Shown: positions 1-8,592 of the stretch, one piece after another
How positions within the stretch are numbered: position 1 is the first letter of the stretch
Layout: the number at the start of each line of letters is the position of its first letter
Origin: Paenibacillus thiaminolyticus
GTDB lineage: Bacteria > Bacillota > Bacilli > Paenibacillales > Paenibacillaceae
Direction: 5' to 3'
DNA: 64,000 bases
Assembly: GCF_007066085.1 (NCBI RefSeq)
Contig: NZ_CP041405.1
Span: forward strand, 1,860,001-1,924,000
Program-made: the position numbers and the translations under genes
Notes under the pieces: generated by a model
Seen by the model: only the letters and a program-made list of their open reading frames with translations
What the model was told of the DNA's origin: nothing
Databases searched by the model: none

Positions 1-2
1 CG

Positions 3-608
3 GATACGATGTTCGGCGATTATTTGCAGTCGATGCATTACGTTGACGAAGCGGTTGGAGAAATGATCGCCGATCTGAAGCAGCGCGGGCTGTGGGACAA
101 GACAATCTGGGTATTCTACGGAGATCATGACAACTCAATCGGAGAGACGGAGCCTCTCTCCAGGCTTCTCGGCCATCCAGTCAGCAAGCTGGATATGCTG
201 GAAATGAAGAATCAGGTCCCGCTCTTCATCCATCTCCCTAATGGGGCGCAGGCCGGGACGTTTGATTCGGTCGCGGGCCAATTGGACGTCGCCCCGACGC
301 TGCTGCACTGGCTCGGAATCGATGCGGCCGACGCCTATATGATGGGCCATAATCTGCTGCTGCCGGATCGGCGGCTCGTCGTATTGCGGAACGGCTCGTA
401 CACGGACGGGAGCATTTTCTATGTCCCTTCGGCCGACGGATTGTTCGAGCACGGCACCTGCTTCGATTACGCGGGGCGAGAGAAGACGGACGTCGCCCGC
501 TGCCAGCCGTACGAGGCCGAAGCGAAGCGCCGCTTGACCGTCTCGGACCAAGTGATTACGAATAACCTGATTAAGCGGTTCCGCCAATCTTCTCATTCGC
601 AACCGTGA
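3..608 (+). CDS. LtaS-like phosphoglycerol transferase, 3' part (5' end outside window)
   Basis: The frame is open to the left edge, so this is the C-terminal part (about 200 residues) of a longer protein. It has the alkaline-phosphatase/sulfatase fold signature of lipoteichoic-acid synthases: a metal-binding FYGDHD motif near visible residues 36-42, a loop with PLFIHLP, and the APTLLHWLGI segment that closes the catalytic domain. Family members are membrane enzymes with an extracellular domain that transfers glycerol-phosphate from phosphatidylglycerol to polymers or glycolipids. The N-terminal membrane helices and the catalytic Thr would lie upstream and cannot be seen. The family assignment is firm; LtaS versus a paralogue (YfnI, YqgS, YvgJ type) is open. 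Confidence 0.85.
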   Translation, partial: DTMFGDYLQSMHYVDEAVGEMIADLKQRGLWDKTIWVFYGDHDNSIGETEPLSRLLGHPVSKLDMLEMKNQVPLFIHLPNGAQAGTFDSVAGQLDVAPTLLHWLGIDAADAYMMGHNLLLPDRRLVVLRNGSYTDGSIFYVPSADGLFEHGTCFDYAGREKTDVARCQPYEAEAKRRLTVSDQVITNNLIKRFRQSSHSQP

Positions 609-612
609 CATC

Positions 613-638
613 AGCCGCTGTCCCCGTTGACAGCGGCT
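613..638 (+). terminator. terminator of LtaS-like gene
   Basis: A 10-bp perfect stem (AGCCGCTGTC / GACAGCGGCT) lies 5 bp after the stop codon. The following tract is only moderately T-rich. Confidence 0.6.
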
Positions 639-720
639 GTCTGCGTATCTCTTCCCGGGTGCCCGCCATCCGTTCACCTGCCGCCTTCTGCGCCGCCTCG
701 CCTGTCCCCCTTCATCTGCG

Positions 721-2241
721 CTACCGCTCCTGCAGCAGCTCGTCCAGCTTCCGGCGCCGCTTCTTCTCCTTCAGGCGCCGATCGTACTCTTCGCGGCGCA
801 GCGCCTTGGCGAGAGACGCGCACATGCCGAGCAGGACGACCGCGAACGGCAGCGCCGTCAGGATGGACGCCGTCTGAAGCGCATTCAGTCCGCCGCTCAG
901 AAGGAGGACGATGGCGATCAGCGACTGGAAGATTCCCCAGGTGAGCTTGATCGGAATGCTCGGATTCGGGTTGCCGTCAGACGACATCATGCCGAGCACG
1001 AAGGTAGCAGAATCGGCCGACGTAATGAAGAACATCACGATGAGCAGCGTGGCCAACACCCCGAGCACATAGCCGGCGGGCAGGGCGTCGAGCGTCACGA
1101 ACAAGGCGGACGTTATATCCTGCTGCACCGCCTGGGCGAGATTTATGCCTTCGAACATTTCCAAATGAAGCCCCGTCGCCCCGAATACGGAGAACCAAAG
1201 GAAGCTGAAGCCGCTTGGCAGCAGCAATGTCCCAAGAATGAACTCCTTAATCGTTCTCCCCCTGGATATGCGGGCAATGAACAAACCGACGAACGGCGCC
1301 CACGTAATCCACCACGCCCAGTAGAACAGGGTCCATCTCGCAATCCAGGAATTTTCGGTGAATGGCGACAGGCGAAGACTCATCTGGATAATGTTTTGCA
1401 AGTAGCCGCCTAACGTCGTCGTGAACGTATCAATGATGAAGGAGGTCGGTCCGAGAAGCAGCGTGAAGATGAGGAGACCGAGCGCAATCAGCAGATTCGT
1501 ATTGCTTAATATGCGTATCCCCTTGTCCAGGCCGGTAATGGCCGAAGTCAGGAACAATATAGTAACTACGATAATAATAATGATTTGAACAGTGATGTTC
1601 GATGGAATTCCCAGCGTATGCTGCAGTCCGCCGTTAATCTGCATCACGCCGAGACCAAGCGACGTCGCGACACCGAAGGTAGTGGCGATAATGGCCAAAA
1701 CGTCAATCACTTTGCCAATGGAACCGTCCACGCGTTCTCCGAGCAACGGATAGAACGTATGGCTTATCAGTCCTTTATGTTGTTGGCGGAAGGTGAAATA
1801 AGCGAGAGCGAGTGACACGAGCGAATAAATCCCCCATGGATGAAGGCCCCAATGGAAGAAGGAATAGCGCATCGCTTCGCGTGCCGCATCCGGCGTCATT
1901 CCCGCGGCGGCGGGCGGGTTCATATAATGGCTGAGCGGCTCGGCGACTCCCCAGAATACGAGCCCAATCCCCATTCCCGCACTGAACAGCATTGCGAACC
2001 AGGTCAGATTCGAATATTCCGGTTCGTCATCGTCTCGACCGAGACGAATATGCCCATGCTTACCGAAGGCCAGCACGAGACAGAACAACAGCACGATCAG
2101 GGCCGTTATCAGGTAGAACCAGCCGAACCGCTCTGTCGTGAAGGAGAGCGCCGCTTCCGATTGCTGCGCCATGCTTCCCGGGGACAGCAAGCCCCACAGG
2201 ACAATGACCAGGATGATAACGACCGATATTCCAAATACCAT
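721..2241 (-). CDS. BCCT family (glycine betaine/choline-type) transporter
   Basis: A 506-residue polytopic membrane protein with the betaine/carnitine/choline transporter signature. It has about 12 hydrophobic helices, a glycine-rich MGIGLVFWGVAEP segment in the third helix region, and the Trp-rich FYWAWWITWAPFVGLF motif, followed by a basic RISRGRT loop and an Arg/Lys-rich C-terminal tail. The family imports zwitterionic quaternary amines by Na+ or H+ symport, usually for osmoprotection (compare OpuD). I chose ATG at 2241, preceded by a GGGGTGGGG ribosome site, over a 15-codon extension. No binding protein or ATPase is nearby, consistent with a secondary carrier. The exact substrate cannot be told from sequence. 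Confidence 0.88.
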   Translation of the reverse strand: MVFGISVVIILVIVLWGLLSPGSMAQQSEAALSFTTERFGWFYLITALIVLLFCLVLAFGKHGHIRLGRDDDEPEYSNLTWFAMLFSAGMGIGLVFWGVAEPLSHYMNPPAAAGMTPDAAREAMRYSFFHWGLHPWGIYSLVSLALAYFTFRQQHKGLISHTFYPLLGERVDGSIGKVIDVLAIIATTFGVATSLGLGVMQINGGLQHTLGIPSNITVQIIIIIVVTILFLTSAITGLDKGIRILSNTNLLIALGLLIFTLLLGPTSFIIDTFTTTLGGYLQNIIQMSLRLSPFTENSWIARWTLFYWAWWITWAPFVGLFIARISRGRTIKEFILGTLLLPSGFSFLWFSVFGATGLHLEMFEGINLAQAVQQDITSALFVTLDALPAGYVLGVLATLLIVMFFITSADSATFVLGMMSSDGNPNPSIPIKLTWGIFQSLIAIVLLLSGGLNALQTASILTALPFAVVLLGMCASLAKALRREEYDRRLKEKKRRRKLDELLQER

Positions 2242-2286
2242 ATCCCCACCCCTTGGTTGTTGCTCTTGATAGCATGTAGTATGCAC

Positions 2287-2316
2287 AAAAAAAATCCCAG
2301 ACGATTGTCTGGGATT
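2287..2316 (-). terminator. terminator after small coiled-coil gene
   Basis: A 10-bp perfect stem (AATCCCAGAC / GTCTGGGATT) is followed on the minus strand by eight T residues. It separates the 2350-2637 gene from the BCCT gene. Confidence 0.85.
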
Positions 2317-2349
2317 CCGGCATTATTTTCATAAAAAAATAGCGCAACT

Positions 2350-2637
2350 TCATTCTTCACGATTTCCCCACTGCTCGCTATCGAGGAGAGAGCTTAACCG
2401 GTTCTGCTGCTCCTCGAGCATCGCTTCTGCCAGTTCCACCGGCTGCTGGTTCAAGCTCAGTCCGGCCTGCTCGACGGCCCGTTCCGCATGCTCCAGCGAT
2501 TGCTCGGCTTGCTCGACGGACTGCTCCGACGGATGAGACATCGCCTGAGATACCGCATTGCGCGCGGTCTTGACCGCATTCTGGGCCTGGGAGATCGGAT
2601 TCTGCGACTGCAGGCTGGAGTCATACTTGTTCGGCAT
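2350..2637 (-). CDS. small Gln/Glu-rich helical protein, function unknown
   Basis: A 95-residue hydrophilic protein. After a Ser/Gln/Asn-rich N-terminus it carries heptad-like repeats (SVEQAEQSLEHAERAVEQAG), which suggests a helical or coiled-coil fold. It has no signal peptide or membrane segment. The start is well supported by GGAGG seven bases upstream of the ATG, and a strong terminator follows. I do not recognise the family; similar small proteins are common hypotheticals in spore formers. Confidence 0.7.
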   Translation of the reverse strand: MPNKYDSSLQSQNPISQAQNAVKTARNAVSQAMSHPSEQSVEQAEQSLEHAERAVEQAGLSLNQQPVELAEAMLEEQQNRLSSLLDSEQWGNREE

Positions 2638-2712
2638 GCTGTAAGCCTCCTTCGTCTGTGTTAATCATAAGCAACGTTAGGTTGTGCTCGACAGCATTTT
2701 CTATACCGACAG

Positions 2713-2937
2713 CTATCCCTTCAGGAAAGCCTTCGCCTTCTCGATGGCCTCGTCCTCCGTCGGCGCCGTTACATATCTTCCGTTAACAAAAATAAATACC
2801 CGCTTCAGGCAATGGCCGCAGTACGACTTGCAGCCTATTTTAATTTCCGCCTCGGGATCCAGCTTCTTCACCTTCGGCAGGAACGACTTCATGCTGATGT
2901 GGCGGCATTTATCACATATACGTATATCATTTGCCAT
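2713..2937 (-). CDS. DUF1450 (YuzB-like) small cysteine protein
   Basis: A 74-residue protein with a CDKC pair at residues 8-11 and a CKSYCGHC cluster near 36-43, the arrangement of the DUF1450/YuzB family. The cysteines could bind a metal or a redox group, but no function is established for the family. A GGAGTGA ribosome site precedes the ATG. It stands alone between two other small genes. Confidence 0.8.
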   Translation of the reverse strand: MANDIRICDKCRHISMKSFLPKVKKLDPEAEIKIGCKSYCGHCLKRVFIFVNGRYVTAPTEDEAIEKAKAFLKG

Positions 2938-3050
2938 GATTGCTCACTCCATCTTAATCCCTTCGTCTTGATGTAAAAAGAAAGACCGATGTTGCTATAG
3001 TTATTGTAAGGGAATGGCCCTGCAGAAGCAACCGGTATGACCACAATCTT

Positions 3051-3311
3051 CTAGCGGACGGGATCGTATTTCATGACCCGCTTGGAGAACCATGGCATCA
3101 GAATCATCGTGAACAGGATATCGTCGATCGGCATAAATGGCATCACATCAGGCATTACCCAATACAAAAGGACCAGTCCGACAAATATCCCTTTCTCCTT
3201 CAGCGGAACCCGGGGCGAGAACAACAACCGCGGAGCCGCTCGGAAAAGCAAGATGATCCGGCGGACAGGATTCCTGCTTCCGGCCTTGGCGGACATATGA
3301 TTGCGGCCCAT
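3051..3311 (-). CDS. DUF1232 (YkvA-like) small membrane protein
   Basis: An 86-residue protein with a basic N-terminal region, then a hydrophobic stretch containing the DUF1232 signature LLYWVMPDVMPFMPIDDI (Pro- and Asp-rich loop after a helix). ATG at 3311 is preferred over GTG at 3317, because GGAGG lies seven bases before the ATG but is directly adjacent to the GTG. Members are small membrane-associated proteins of unknown role. Confidence 0.8.
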   Translation of the reverse strand: MGRNHMSAKAGSRNPVRRIILLFRAAPRLLFSPRVPLKEKGIFVGLVLLYWVMPDVMPFMPIDDILFTMILMPWFSKRVMKYDPVR

Positions 3312-3384
3312 CCGCACACCTCCTTGCCCCTAGTGTGCGCCATCCGGCTCGCATCATACAGCCCTCCTGAGGAGGTCTGGCGGT

Positions 3385-4599
3385 CTATTCCTGGACCTGC
3401 CCGTTCAATGATTCCCGCAATATCGCCGCCACTTCCTTATACATTCCGTCGAAGTCATGTAATGGCAGCGGGCTGACACCGAGACCGACCTCGACCGTGA
3501 ACCCGGGCTTACGGAAGCGCTGAATGAACCAATCCTTGTATCCGGCGTCGTTGCCCGACAGCTTGACTGCCCGGTAACCGCTCACCGATTCGAACCGTTC
3601 CGCCCATGTGACCGCTTCGGGGGGTTCGTAATCACGGTAATTCCAGTAAATTTCTTGCCCTTGCGTATGGAAGGACAGCACCAGCTCGAACGAATTCCGT
3701 TCCGTATAGGATGCGAGCGCGGCGGCCTCGGGCTCGGAGAGCGGATGCTCCCCACCGTAATTGAGCGGCCCTGGAGAACGCATACCGCGCCGGGCCCGCT
3801 CCTCCTCCCAATGGGCCGGGAACTGATCGTTCAGGTCGACGCCGCGGATGTTCGCTTTCCACCGTTGAAAGCGCCGGGATCCCTGATTCCATTCCATCAC
3901 CGAGGAATAGAACGGATGCCGCGGGGAGATGCCCTCCTGCGCCAATTCGATACCGTCCGGATTGACCATAGGCACGATTTTCAGCACCGTTCGCTCGAAG
4001 GCAGACCGTGCATCCCAGCCAAGCCATGTTTTTCCGCTGTGGCACGCTCGTGCATAATCTTCTATGAACTGCATGAGCAGCGCCGAAGTAATCCATTCAT
4101 TCGCATGGACACCGCCATTCGCATGAATCGGCACATGCCCTCGTCCGATGCTGACGGCCAGGATCGGCATGCCGAGGACGCTATGTCCGATCGTCTCGAC
4201 TTGGACGCATGAATAGCGGCGGCTTAATTGCTGAAGATCCCCCATCAGTTGGGCAGGGCCATATTCCGCTTTTTTCCGAAGCGTCTCATTTGTACACACG
4301 TATGGGATAAACACCCTCTGCCCGGCCGTTAGCCGGTCCGGAGTCAAGGATGAATTCACAGAGCGCAGCAGCCCTTCCGGAACACCATGCCCGGCGGCAA
4401 TCCGGCACAAGGTATCGTTCGGCTGGACAACATAAGTACCGTATGGACGCGCCGGTATCATGAGAACATGCCCGGGAAGCGCATATTCGTCGGGATCAAG
4501 CTGTGGATTGCAAGCAAATAGCGCAGGCATATTAATCCCATGCCGGGCGCAAATGCGCAAGTAGGTATCTCTAGGCTGTACCGTGTAGGGAATATGCAT
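3385..4599 (-). CDS. LysM-M14 peptidase (gamma-D-glutamyl-diaminopimelate endopeptidase I-like)
   Basis: A 404-residue protein with two N-terminal LysM domains (about residues 4-50 and 55-100), which bind peptidoglycan glycans. A zinc carboxypeptidase M14 domain follows from about residue 115. The zinc ligands are visible as HANEW (H165, E168) and a later His in LSFHTQGQ, and the catalytic Glu is in FTVEVGLG. This layout matches the endopeptidase I of spore formers, which cuts gamma-D-Glu-(L)-meso-Dap bonds in the wall. No signal peptide is seen, as expected for the sporulation-associated enzyme. ATG at 4599 follows AAGGAGGGTGG; the longer frame lacks a ribosome site. Confidence 0.88.
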   Translation of the reverse strand: MHIPYTVQPRDTYLRICARHGINMPALFACNPQLDPDEYALPGHVLMIPARPYGTYVVQPNDTLCRIAAGHGVPEGLLRSVNSSLTPDRLTAGQRVFIPYVCTNETLRKKAEYGPAQLMGDLQQLSRRYSCVQVETIGHSVLGMPILAVSIGRGHVPIHANGGVHANEWITSALLMQFIEDYARACHSGKTWLGWDARSAFERTVLKIVPMVNPDGIELAQEGISPRHPFYSSVMEWNQGSRRFQRWKANIRGVDLNDQFPAHWEEERARRGMRSPGPLNYGGEHPLSEPEAAALASYTERNSFELVLSFHTQGQEIYWNYRDYEPPEAVTWAERFESVSGYRAVKLSGNDAGYKDWFIQRFRKPGFTVEVGLGVSPLPLHDFDGMYKEVAAILRESLNGQVQE

Positions 4600-4677
4600 C
4601 GTTCCACCCTCCTTCATTTCCTCATTGATGCATATGCCCCGTACGAAGCGGACATGACTGGACACCTGCACATACCA

Positions 4678-4717
4678 AAAAAAAGCATGCCCTCCGCGAC
4701 AATCGCGAAAGGCATGC
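4678..4717 (-). terminator. murI terminator
   Basis: GCATGCC / GGCATGC arms with an inner CGCGA-rich stem are followed on the minus strand by seven T residues. Confidence 0.8.
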
Positions 4718-4746
4718 ACTTCAGCATAAGGAAAAACGTATAATAG

Positions 4747-5556
4747 CTATAAGATTTGGGACATTCGCCACACGACGGGCACGGCGCATATTTGTTCACC
4801 CAGCCAAGCGCGGGCGATCTTCTGGAACAATTCCGGATCTCCACTGCAAAAAAATTGATGAACCGGCGTCTCCAAACTATGGGCGAGCTGACCTTTGTCA
4901 TGCAAAATTGTACTGATTTCCCTTGCCGTCTCTTCGGCCGAGTTGATAAGTTGAACCTCCGGGCCCATGACCAGTTGAATCGCATCGGTTAAAAAAGGAT
5001 AGTGCGTGCATCCCAATATTAATGTATCAAATGGTAAAGAGCGCAGTGGATCCAGCGCTTCCCGGACGACGCCCAGCGCTTCACTGGATTGGAACAAGCC
5101 TTTTTCGACGAGAGGAACGAAGGTCGGGCAAGCCTTGCTGACCGCATCCACATGAGGAGATAACCGCTTGAGCGCCTGCTCGTAAGCACCGCTCCGAATC
5201 GTCCCGTCCGTGCCGATGACGCCGATATAGCCCGTCTTTGTTGCCGATAGCGCGGCCCGGGCTCCCGGATAGATAACACCGACGACGGGAACTGGAACAT
5301 AATCGCGAATCTCTTCCAAGGCGACCGCCGTCGCTGTGTTGCAGGCAATTACGATCATCTTTGGCTGGAATTGAATAAGATAGTCCACGATTTGACGTGT
5401 AAACAATCTCACTTCCTCCGAGGATCGGGGGCCGTAAGGCGATCGAGCGGTATCGCCGAAATAAATGATTTGTTCCTGTGGAAGCTGGCGCATGACTTCT
5501 TTGACGACCGTCAAACCTCCCACACCCGAATCGAGCATTGCTATAGCTTGTTGCAC
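4747..5556 (-). CDS. murI: glutamate racemase
   Basis: A 269-residue enzyme interconverting L- and D-glutamate for peptidoglycan. Both catalytic cysteines are present: C72 in ACNTAT and C183 in GCTHYP, with the N-terminal DSGVGGLTV motif and IYFGDTARSPYG. The start is GTG at 5556 with AGGAAG upstream; the MQQAIA N-terminus matches the family. The gene is monocistronic, with its own terminator, next to a wall peptidase. Confidence 0.96.
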   Translation of the reverse strand: MQQAIAMLDSGVGGLTVVKEVMRQLPQEQIIYFGDTARSPYGPRSSEEVRLFTRQIVDYLIQFQPKMIVIACNTATAVALEEIRDYVPVPVVGVIYPGARAALSATKTGYIGVIGTDGTIRSGAYEQALKRLSPHVDAVSKACPTFVPLVEKGLFQSSEALGVVREALDPLRSLPFDTLILGCTHYPFLTDAIQLVMGPEVQLINSAEETAREISTILHDKGQLAHSLETPVHQFFCSGDPELFQKIARAWLGEQICAVPVVWRMSQIL

Positions 5557-5801
5557 GATACACCGCTTCCTTTGTCTCTTGATTGACTGACCTGTGATAC
5601 CATATGTACGGCAGAGCTAAAATGTACCTCGATCTTAACAGCAATACAGACAAGGTTCAAGTCGACTATCGTTCCATTTTCACACAACGCATGAGACGGC
5701 AGCACGCCGGAAGCGCTCCGTGCAATGGAGCATCCCCGCTCCGTCCTGACGAATGCCAAGAAGAACAGGGATGCTATGATTCATATGGTAGGCCAATAAC
5801 C

Positions 5802-6143
5802 TTATCTGCGCGTAACTTCCAACTCCTTCTCCGGCTCCTCGGGTGCGACATCCACCGTATCGTCAAGCACCGTCAGCTCAGCTTCATCGTCAGCCTGACG
5901 CCATTGGCTCCATTGTTGCTGAAGCCCGGCCGTCTTCTCCCGCGCGGTTGCCAGAAAATTTTCTTTTTGCTCTTCAATCTGCTTCGCCAACCGCTGTGTC
6001 TTCTCATTCAACTGCTGAGCACCCTCCGCAATATCGGCGCGCAGCTCGCGGCCCGATTTGGGTGCCAGGAGCAGTGCCGCAACCGAACCAACTACACCGC
6101 CGACGAGCGTCCCGAACCAGAACTTCTTCTTACCGTTTGCCAT
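5802..6143 (-). CDS. ytxH: YtxH domain protein
   Basis: A 113-residue protein beginning with the YtxH signature: a short basic stretch, a glycine-rich membrane segment and LLLAPKSGRELR. A helical Gln/Glu/Lys-rich region and an acidic tail follow. B. subtilis YtxH is a small stress-associated membrane protein of unknown mechanism. ATG at 6143 with GGAGGAG upstream is chosen; the longer open frame is a shadow of the upstream gene. It starts 1 bp after the stop of the preceding gene, so translation is probably coupled. Confidence 0.85.
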   Translation of the reverse strand: MANGKKKFWFGTLVGGVVGSVAALLLAPKSGRELRADIAEGAQQLNEKTQRLAKQIEEQKENFLATAREKTAGLQQQWSQWRQADDEAELTVLDDTVDVAPEEPEKELEVTRR

Positions 6144-6144
6144 G

Positions 6145-6621
6145 TTATTGCTCTCCTCCTGTCGGCACTGCTCCGGGTTCATGCTGTTGCCGGGATTCCG
6201 GCGGGGATCCGTGCCGGGGCTTTCGCCGCTGCCATTCGTCCCATCCCGCTGCAGCCCATTCCAGCCATTGGCCGGAGGATCGACGGGAATGGGAACCTGA
6301 ATCGTCCCGTGAGGCGCCCGCCTGTCGCCCCTTGTGGCCGAACCACCGCTCGGCCTTACGTCCCCAATCCGCCAGCAGCCTTCCCGTCTGGCGAAGCGCC
6401 CCGCTCCACTCATTCAAAGCGCCGATGACTTCCTCGGCAGCCTCAACGGTCCGCGCGGCCTTCCTCGACAGAGCCGACAGCCGGCGGATCAGCCGCTTCG
6501 CTTCATAGGCACACTCCTCTGCCCGAGCGAGCGTCCGGCCCAAGCGAAGCAGCACGGCCACTCCGGCCCCGCAGAGAACTGTCCAAGCAACGGCCGCAAG
6601 CAGAATGCTCCAAGCGATCAT
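6145..6621 (-). CDS. YtxG-like membrane-anchored helical protein
   Basis: A 158-residue protein with one N-terminal membrane helix (IAWSILLAAVAWTVLCGAGVAVLL), then Arg/Ala-rich helical segments of the DUF948 kind and a low-complexity polar C-terminus rich in Ser, Arg, Gln and Gly. Position directly before a ytxH gene supports a YtxG-type partner. The start at 6621 has GGGAGGAG six bases upstream. The C-terminal half is unlike typical family members and may be lineage specific. Confidence 0.65.
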   Translation of the reverse strand: MIAWSILLAAVAWTVLCGAGVAVLLRLGRTLARAEECAYEAKRLIRRLSALSRKAARTVEAAEEVIGALNEWSGALRQTGRLLADWGRKAERWFGHKGRQAGASRDDSGSHSRRSSGQWLEWAAAGWDEWQRRKPRHGSPPESRQQHEPGAVPTGGEQ

Positions 6622-6755
6622 GGCGGCTCCTCCCAATCTCCAGCATCAACCCGGGCAAATGCCCATGTTGTAATGACAGTATAGATAGATCGGGTTTGTC
6701 TTGACACACTTTTCACGTAAAAATTAATTGCTATTTTTCTGAATGAAATTGTGAC

Positions 6756-6980
6756 CTTAGGACCAATATCCCCGTCGCGAAGTTGGCCTTCCTTGTGCCT
6801 TATAGTCAATATCCCTTCCGCTCTGTTGCCTTCCTCGAGACCTTATGGTCAATATCCCCGCCACTCAGTTGCCTTCCTTGAGACCTTATGGTCAATATCT
6901 CCGCCACTCAGTTGCCTTCCTCGAGACCTTATGGTCAATATTCCCGCCACTCAGTTGCCTTCCTTAAGCCTTGTGGAGTA
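6756..6980 (-). repeat. island 1 left arm: 43-bp tandem repeats (about 6 units)
   Basis: Units begin with CCTTATGGTCAATATCCCC on the plus strand at 6756, 6798, 6841, 6884, 6927 and 6969, so the period is 42-43 bp. Read on the minus strand the core is GGGGATATTGACCATAAGG. The middle units are almost identical and the outer ones degenerate. There is no convincing ORF. Confidence 0.9.
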
Positions 6981-7009
6981 AATAGCACGTGGGCAGGACG
7001 GAACTCTCC

Positions 7010-7325
7010 TGTACCAACGGGATAGCATCCAATACAGACAGACAAGGACATCCTCATCCTGGGCCAAGGGGATAGCGAACATAAGAGGCAGACAAGGACA
7101 TCTTCATCCTGCGCCAAGGGGATAGTGAACATATGAGGCAGACAGGGGCATCCTCATCCTGCGGCAAGGGGATAGTGAACATATGAGGCAGACAGGGGCA
7201 TCCTCAATCCTCCGCCAGGGGGATAGCGAACAGAAGAGGCAGACAGGGGCATCCTCAATCCTCCGCCAGGGGGATAACGGACATAAAAGGCAGACAGCGA
7301 CTCCCACATCCTGCACCAGGGGAAA
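7010..7325 (+). repeat. island 1 right arm: 50-bp tandem repeats (about 7 units)
   Basis: Units share CAAGGGGATAGTGAACATA followed by GAGGCAGACAGGGGCATCCT. GATAG anchors fall at 7021, 7071, 7121, 7171, 7222, 7273 and a degenerate one near 7322, a period of 50-51 bp. The core is the same as in the left arm but inverted relative to it. The array ends at the terminator of the next minus-strand gene. Confidence 0.9.
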
Positions 7326-7350
7326 TAAAAAACCGGGAGTTCCCTCCCGG
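7326..7350 (-). terminator. terminator of SufR-like regulator gene
   Basis: A CCGGGAG / CTCCCGG stem is followed on the minus strand by a run of T residues. The repeat island begins immediately beyond it. Confidence 0.8.
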
Positions 7351-7353
7351 CGG

Positions 7354-7989
7354 CTAGATTCGCTTGCGAATCCGGTATGTGCAGCGCTGGCCCTGCTCCG
7401 CGATACATTCGGTGCGGGTCACATCCGCGTCCAGCAGTTCGCGGAACAGCGCCAGCTCGCAAGCACAAGGCTGCTTATAATGTTGGGCCACCTGCGCGAT
7501 GGGGCAATTGTATTCATGCAGCAGCCAGCTTCCATCCTCTTCCTGCTCCGTCTCAACCATATATCCATTATGCTCCTGAATGGTCCCTAGAGCTTCGACG
7601 CGTTTATCCAGGCTGGATTGGCCCATCTGCGGAGCATATTTTGCGAGCAACGACTGCTTGCGGCTCTCGAACAGCTTCCCGATTCCATCATCCTCCGGCC
7701 AGACCTCCATCTCCTTCAGCAAGTCCAGAATCAGTTGATGGTATTGCTTCGGGAACTGTTCATCCCCTTGGGTCGACAACCGGTATGTACGCAGCGGGCG
7801 GCCCATCGGCTGGCGCACCATCTCGGTCTCCAGCAGTCCTTCTTCCTCCAGCGCATACAGATGCCTGCGCACGCCCATTTCGGTCATGTTCAGTTCGATG
7901 GCCAGTTGGGCAGCCGACATCGCTCCGTTGGTCTTGAGCAGCATCAGCATCTGTTGGCGGGTCGACATTTTCGAATCAGACTGTTTCAA
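7354..7989 (-). CDS. SufR-like HTH regulator with C-terminal cysteine cluster
   Basis: A 211-residue protein. Residues 8-75 form a winged helix-turn-helix of DeoR/ArsR type (STRQQMLMLLKTNGAMSAAQLA, then a recognition helix and wing). The C-terminal half has five cysteines (C162, C175, C177, C195, C203) in an arrangement like the Fe-S-sensing SufR/COG2345 regulators. The start is TTG at 7989 with AAAGGTGG upstream. No suf genes are in the window, so a role in sensing Fe-S cluster status is inferred from the family only. Confidence 0.7.
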   Translation of the reverse strand: MKQSDSKMSTRQQMLMLLKTNGAMSAAQLAIELNMTEMGVRRHLYALEEEGLLETEMVRQPMGRPLRTYRLSTQGDEQFPKQYHQLILDLLKEMEVWPEDDGIGKLFESRKQSLLAKYAPQMGQSSLDKRVEALGTIQEHNGYMVETEQEEDGSWLLHEYNCPIAQVAQHYKQPCACELALFRELLDADVTRTECIAEQGQRCTYRIRKRI

Positions 7990-8056
7990 TAGTAACCACC
8001 TTTTATTTGGCTTGTCTTCGTATCGACAACATTGTATCTTATCCCGGCGACCGAGA

Positions 8057-8479
8057 CTAGATCATTTCTTTGGCAATGAACTGGCGAGCGCCTGCGGCGA
8101 ACGGCGGCAACAGCTCCGGCAGCTCTGCCAGGGCGGGATGGAGCTCGCCTCTCTTCCATGCAGCGTAATCCTGAACGAGTGATTTGCGCAGCCGAACGAG
8201 GCCGAGCAGACCGTCATGCAGTTGCTCCGGTATGGCTCCCTCTTGCGATAAAATATCAACGATGTCTTCATAACTGCTGGCATCCCTCATCATAAATCCG
8301 TCGATCAGCAGACTGCCTACATCGGTAATCAGCTCAATGGCGATATGGAGCGCCCGTTCTTGCGCGTAGGAAGCGGTCAGGCTGCCATCCCATCCGTTCC
8401 GAATCGCATTCACGGCTTCCACGACTTGAGGAACCATATTCAACCGTTCCTCGATCTGTGCGGTATTGACATAGTACAT
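8057..8479 (-). CDS. DUF86 / YutE-like HepT-fold protein
   Basis: A 140-residue helical protein with the DUF86 pattern: ALHIAIELITDVGSLLIDGF, a conserved RDASSYEDIVDIL segment, and LRKSLVQDY where toxin HepT proteins have RX4-6HXY. The catalytic His of the toxin motif is replaced, and no MNT nucleotidyltransferase partner is adjacent. It therefore resembles the stand-alone housekeeping YutE subfamily rather than a toxin-antitoxin pair. Confidence 0.75.
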   Translation of the reverse strand: MYYVNTAQIEERLNMVPQVVEAVNAIRNGWDGSLTASYAQERALHIAIELITDVGSLLIDGFMMRDASSYEDIVDILSQEGAIPEQLHDGLLGLVRLRKSLVQDYAAWKRGELHPALAELPELLPPFAAGARQFIAKEMI

Positions 8480-8551
8480 CGCTAGCCTCTCCCTTCTCTG
8501 TCAGACACTGTCACAGACAGCATATCGAAGCTGGACATGATTCGCAACCAC

Positions 8552-8577
8552 AAAAAAAGGAGCCCATCAGCCCCTTT
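8552..8577 (-). terminator. terminator of CuA-protein gene
   Basis: On the minus strand an AAGGGGCT / GGCTCCTT hairpin with two G-U pairs is followed by seven T residues. Confidence 0.6.
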
Positions 8578-8592
8578 TCCTGAAAAACTTGC

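Noticed and set aside
6756..7325. Possible CRISPR array
   Set aside because: The whole unit, including the part between cores, is repeated, so there are no unique spacers. There are no cas genes, and the core is not of CRISPR length and uniformity.
8057..8479. HepT toxin of a toxin-antitoxin pair
   Set aside because: The catalytic His of the RX4-6HXY motif is absent and there is no MNT antitoxin gene beside it. It fits the YutE subfamily better.
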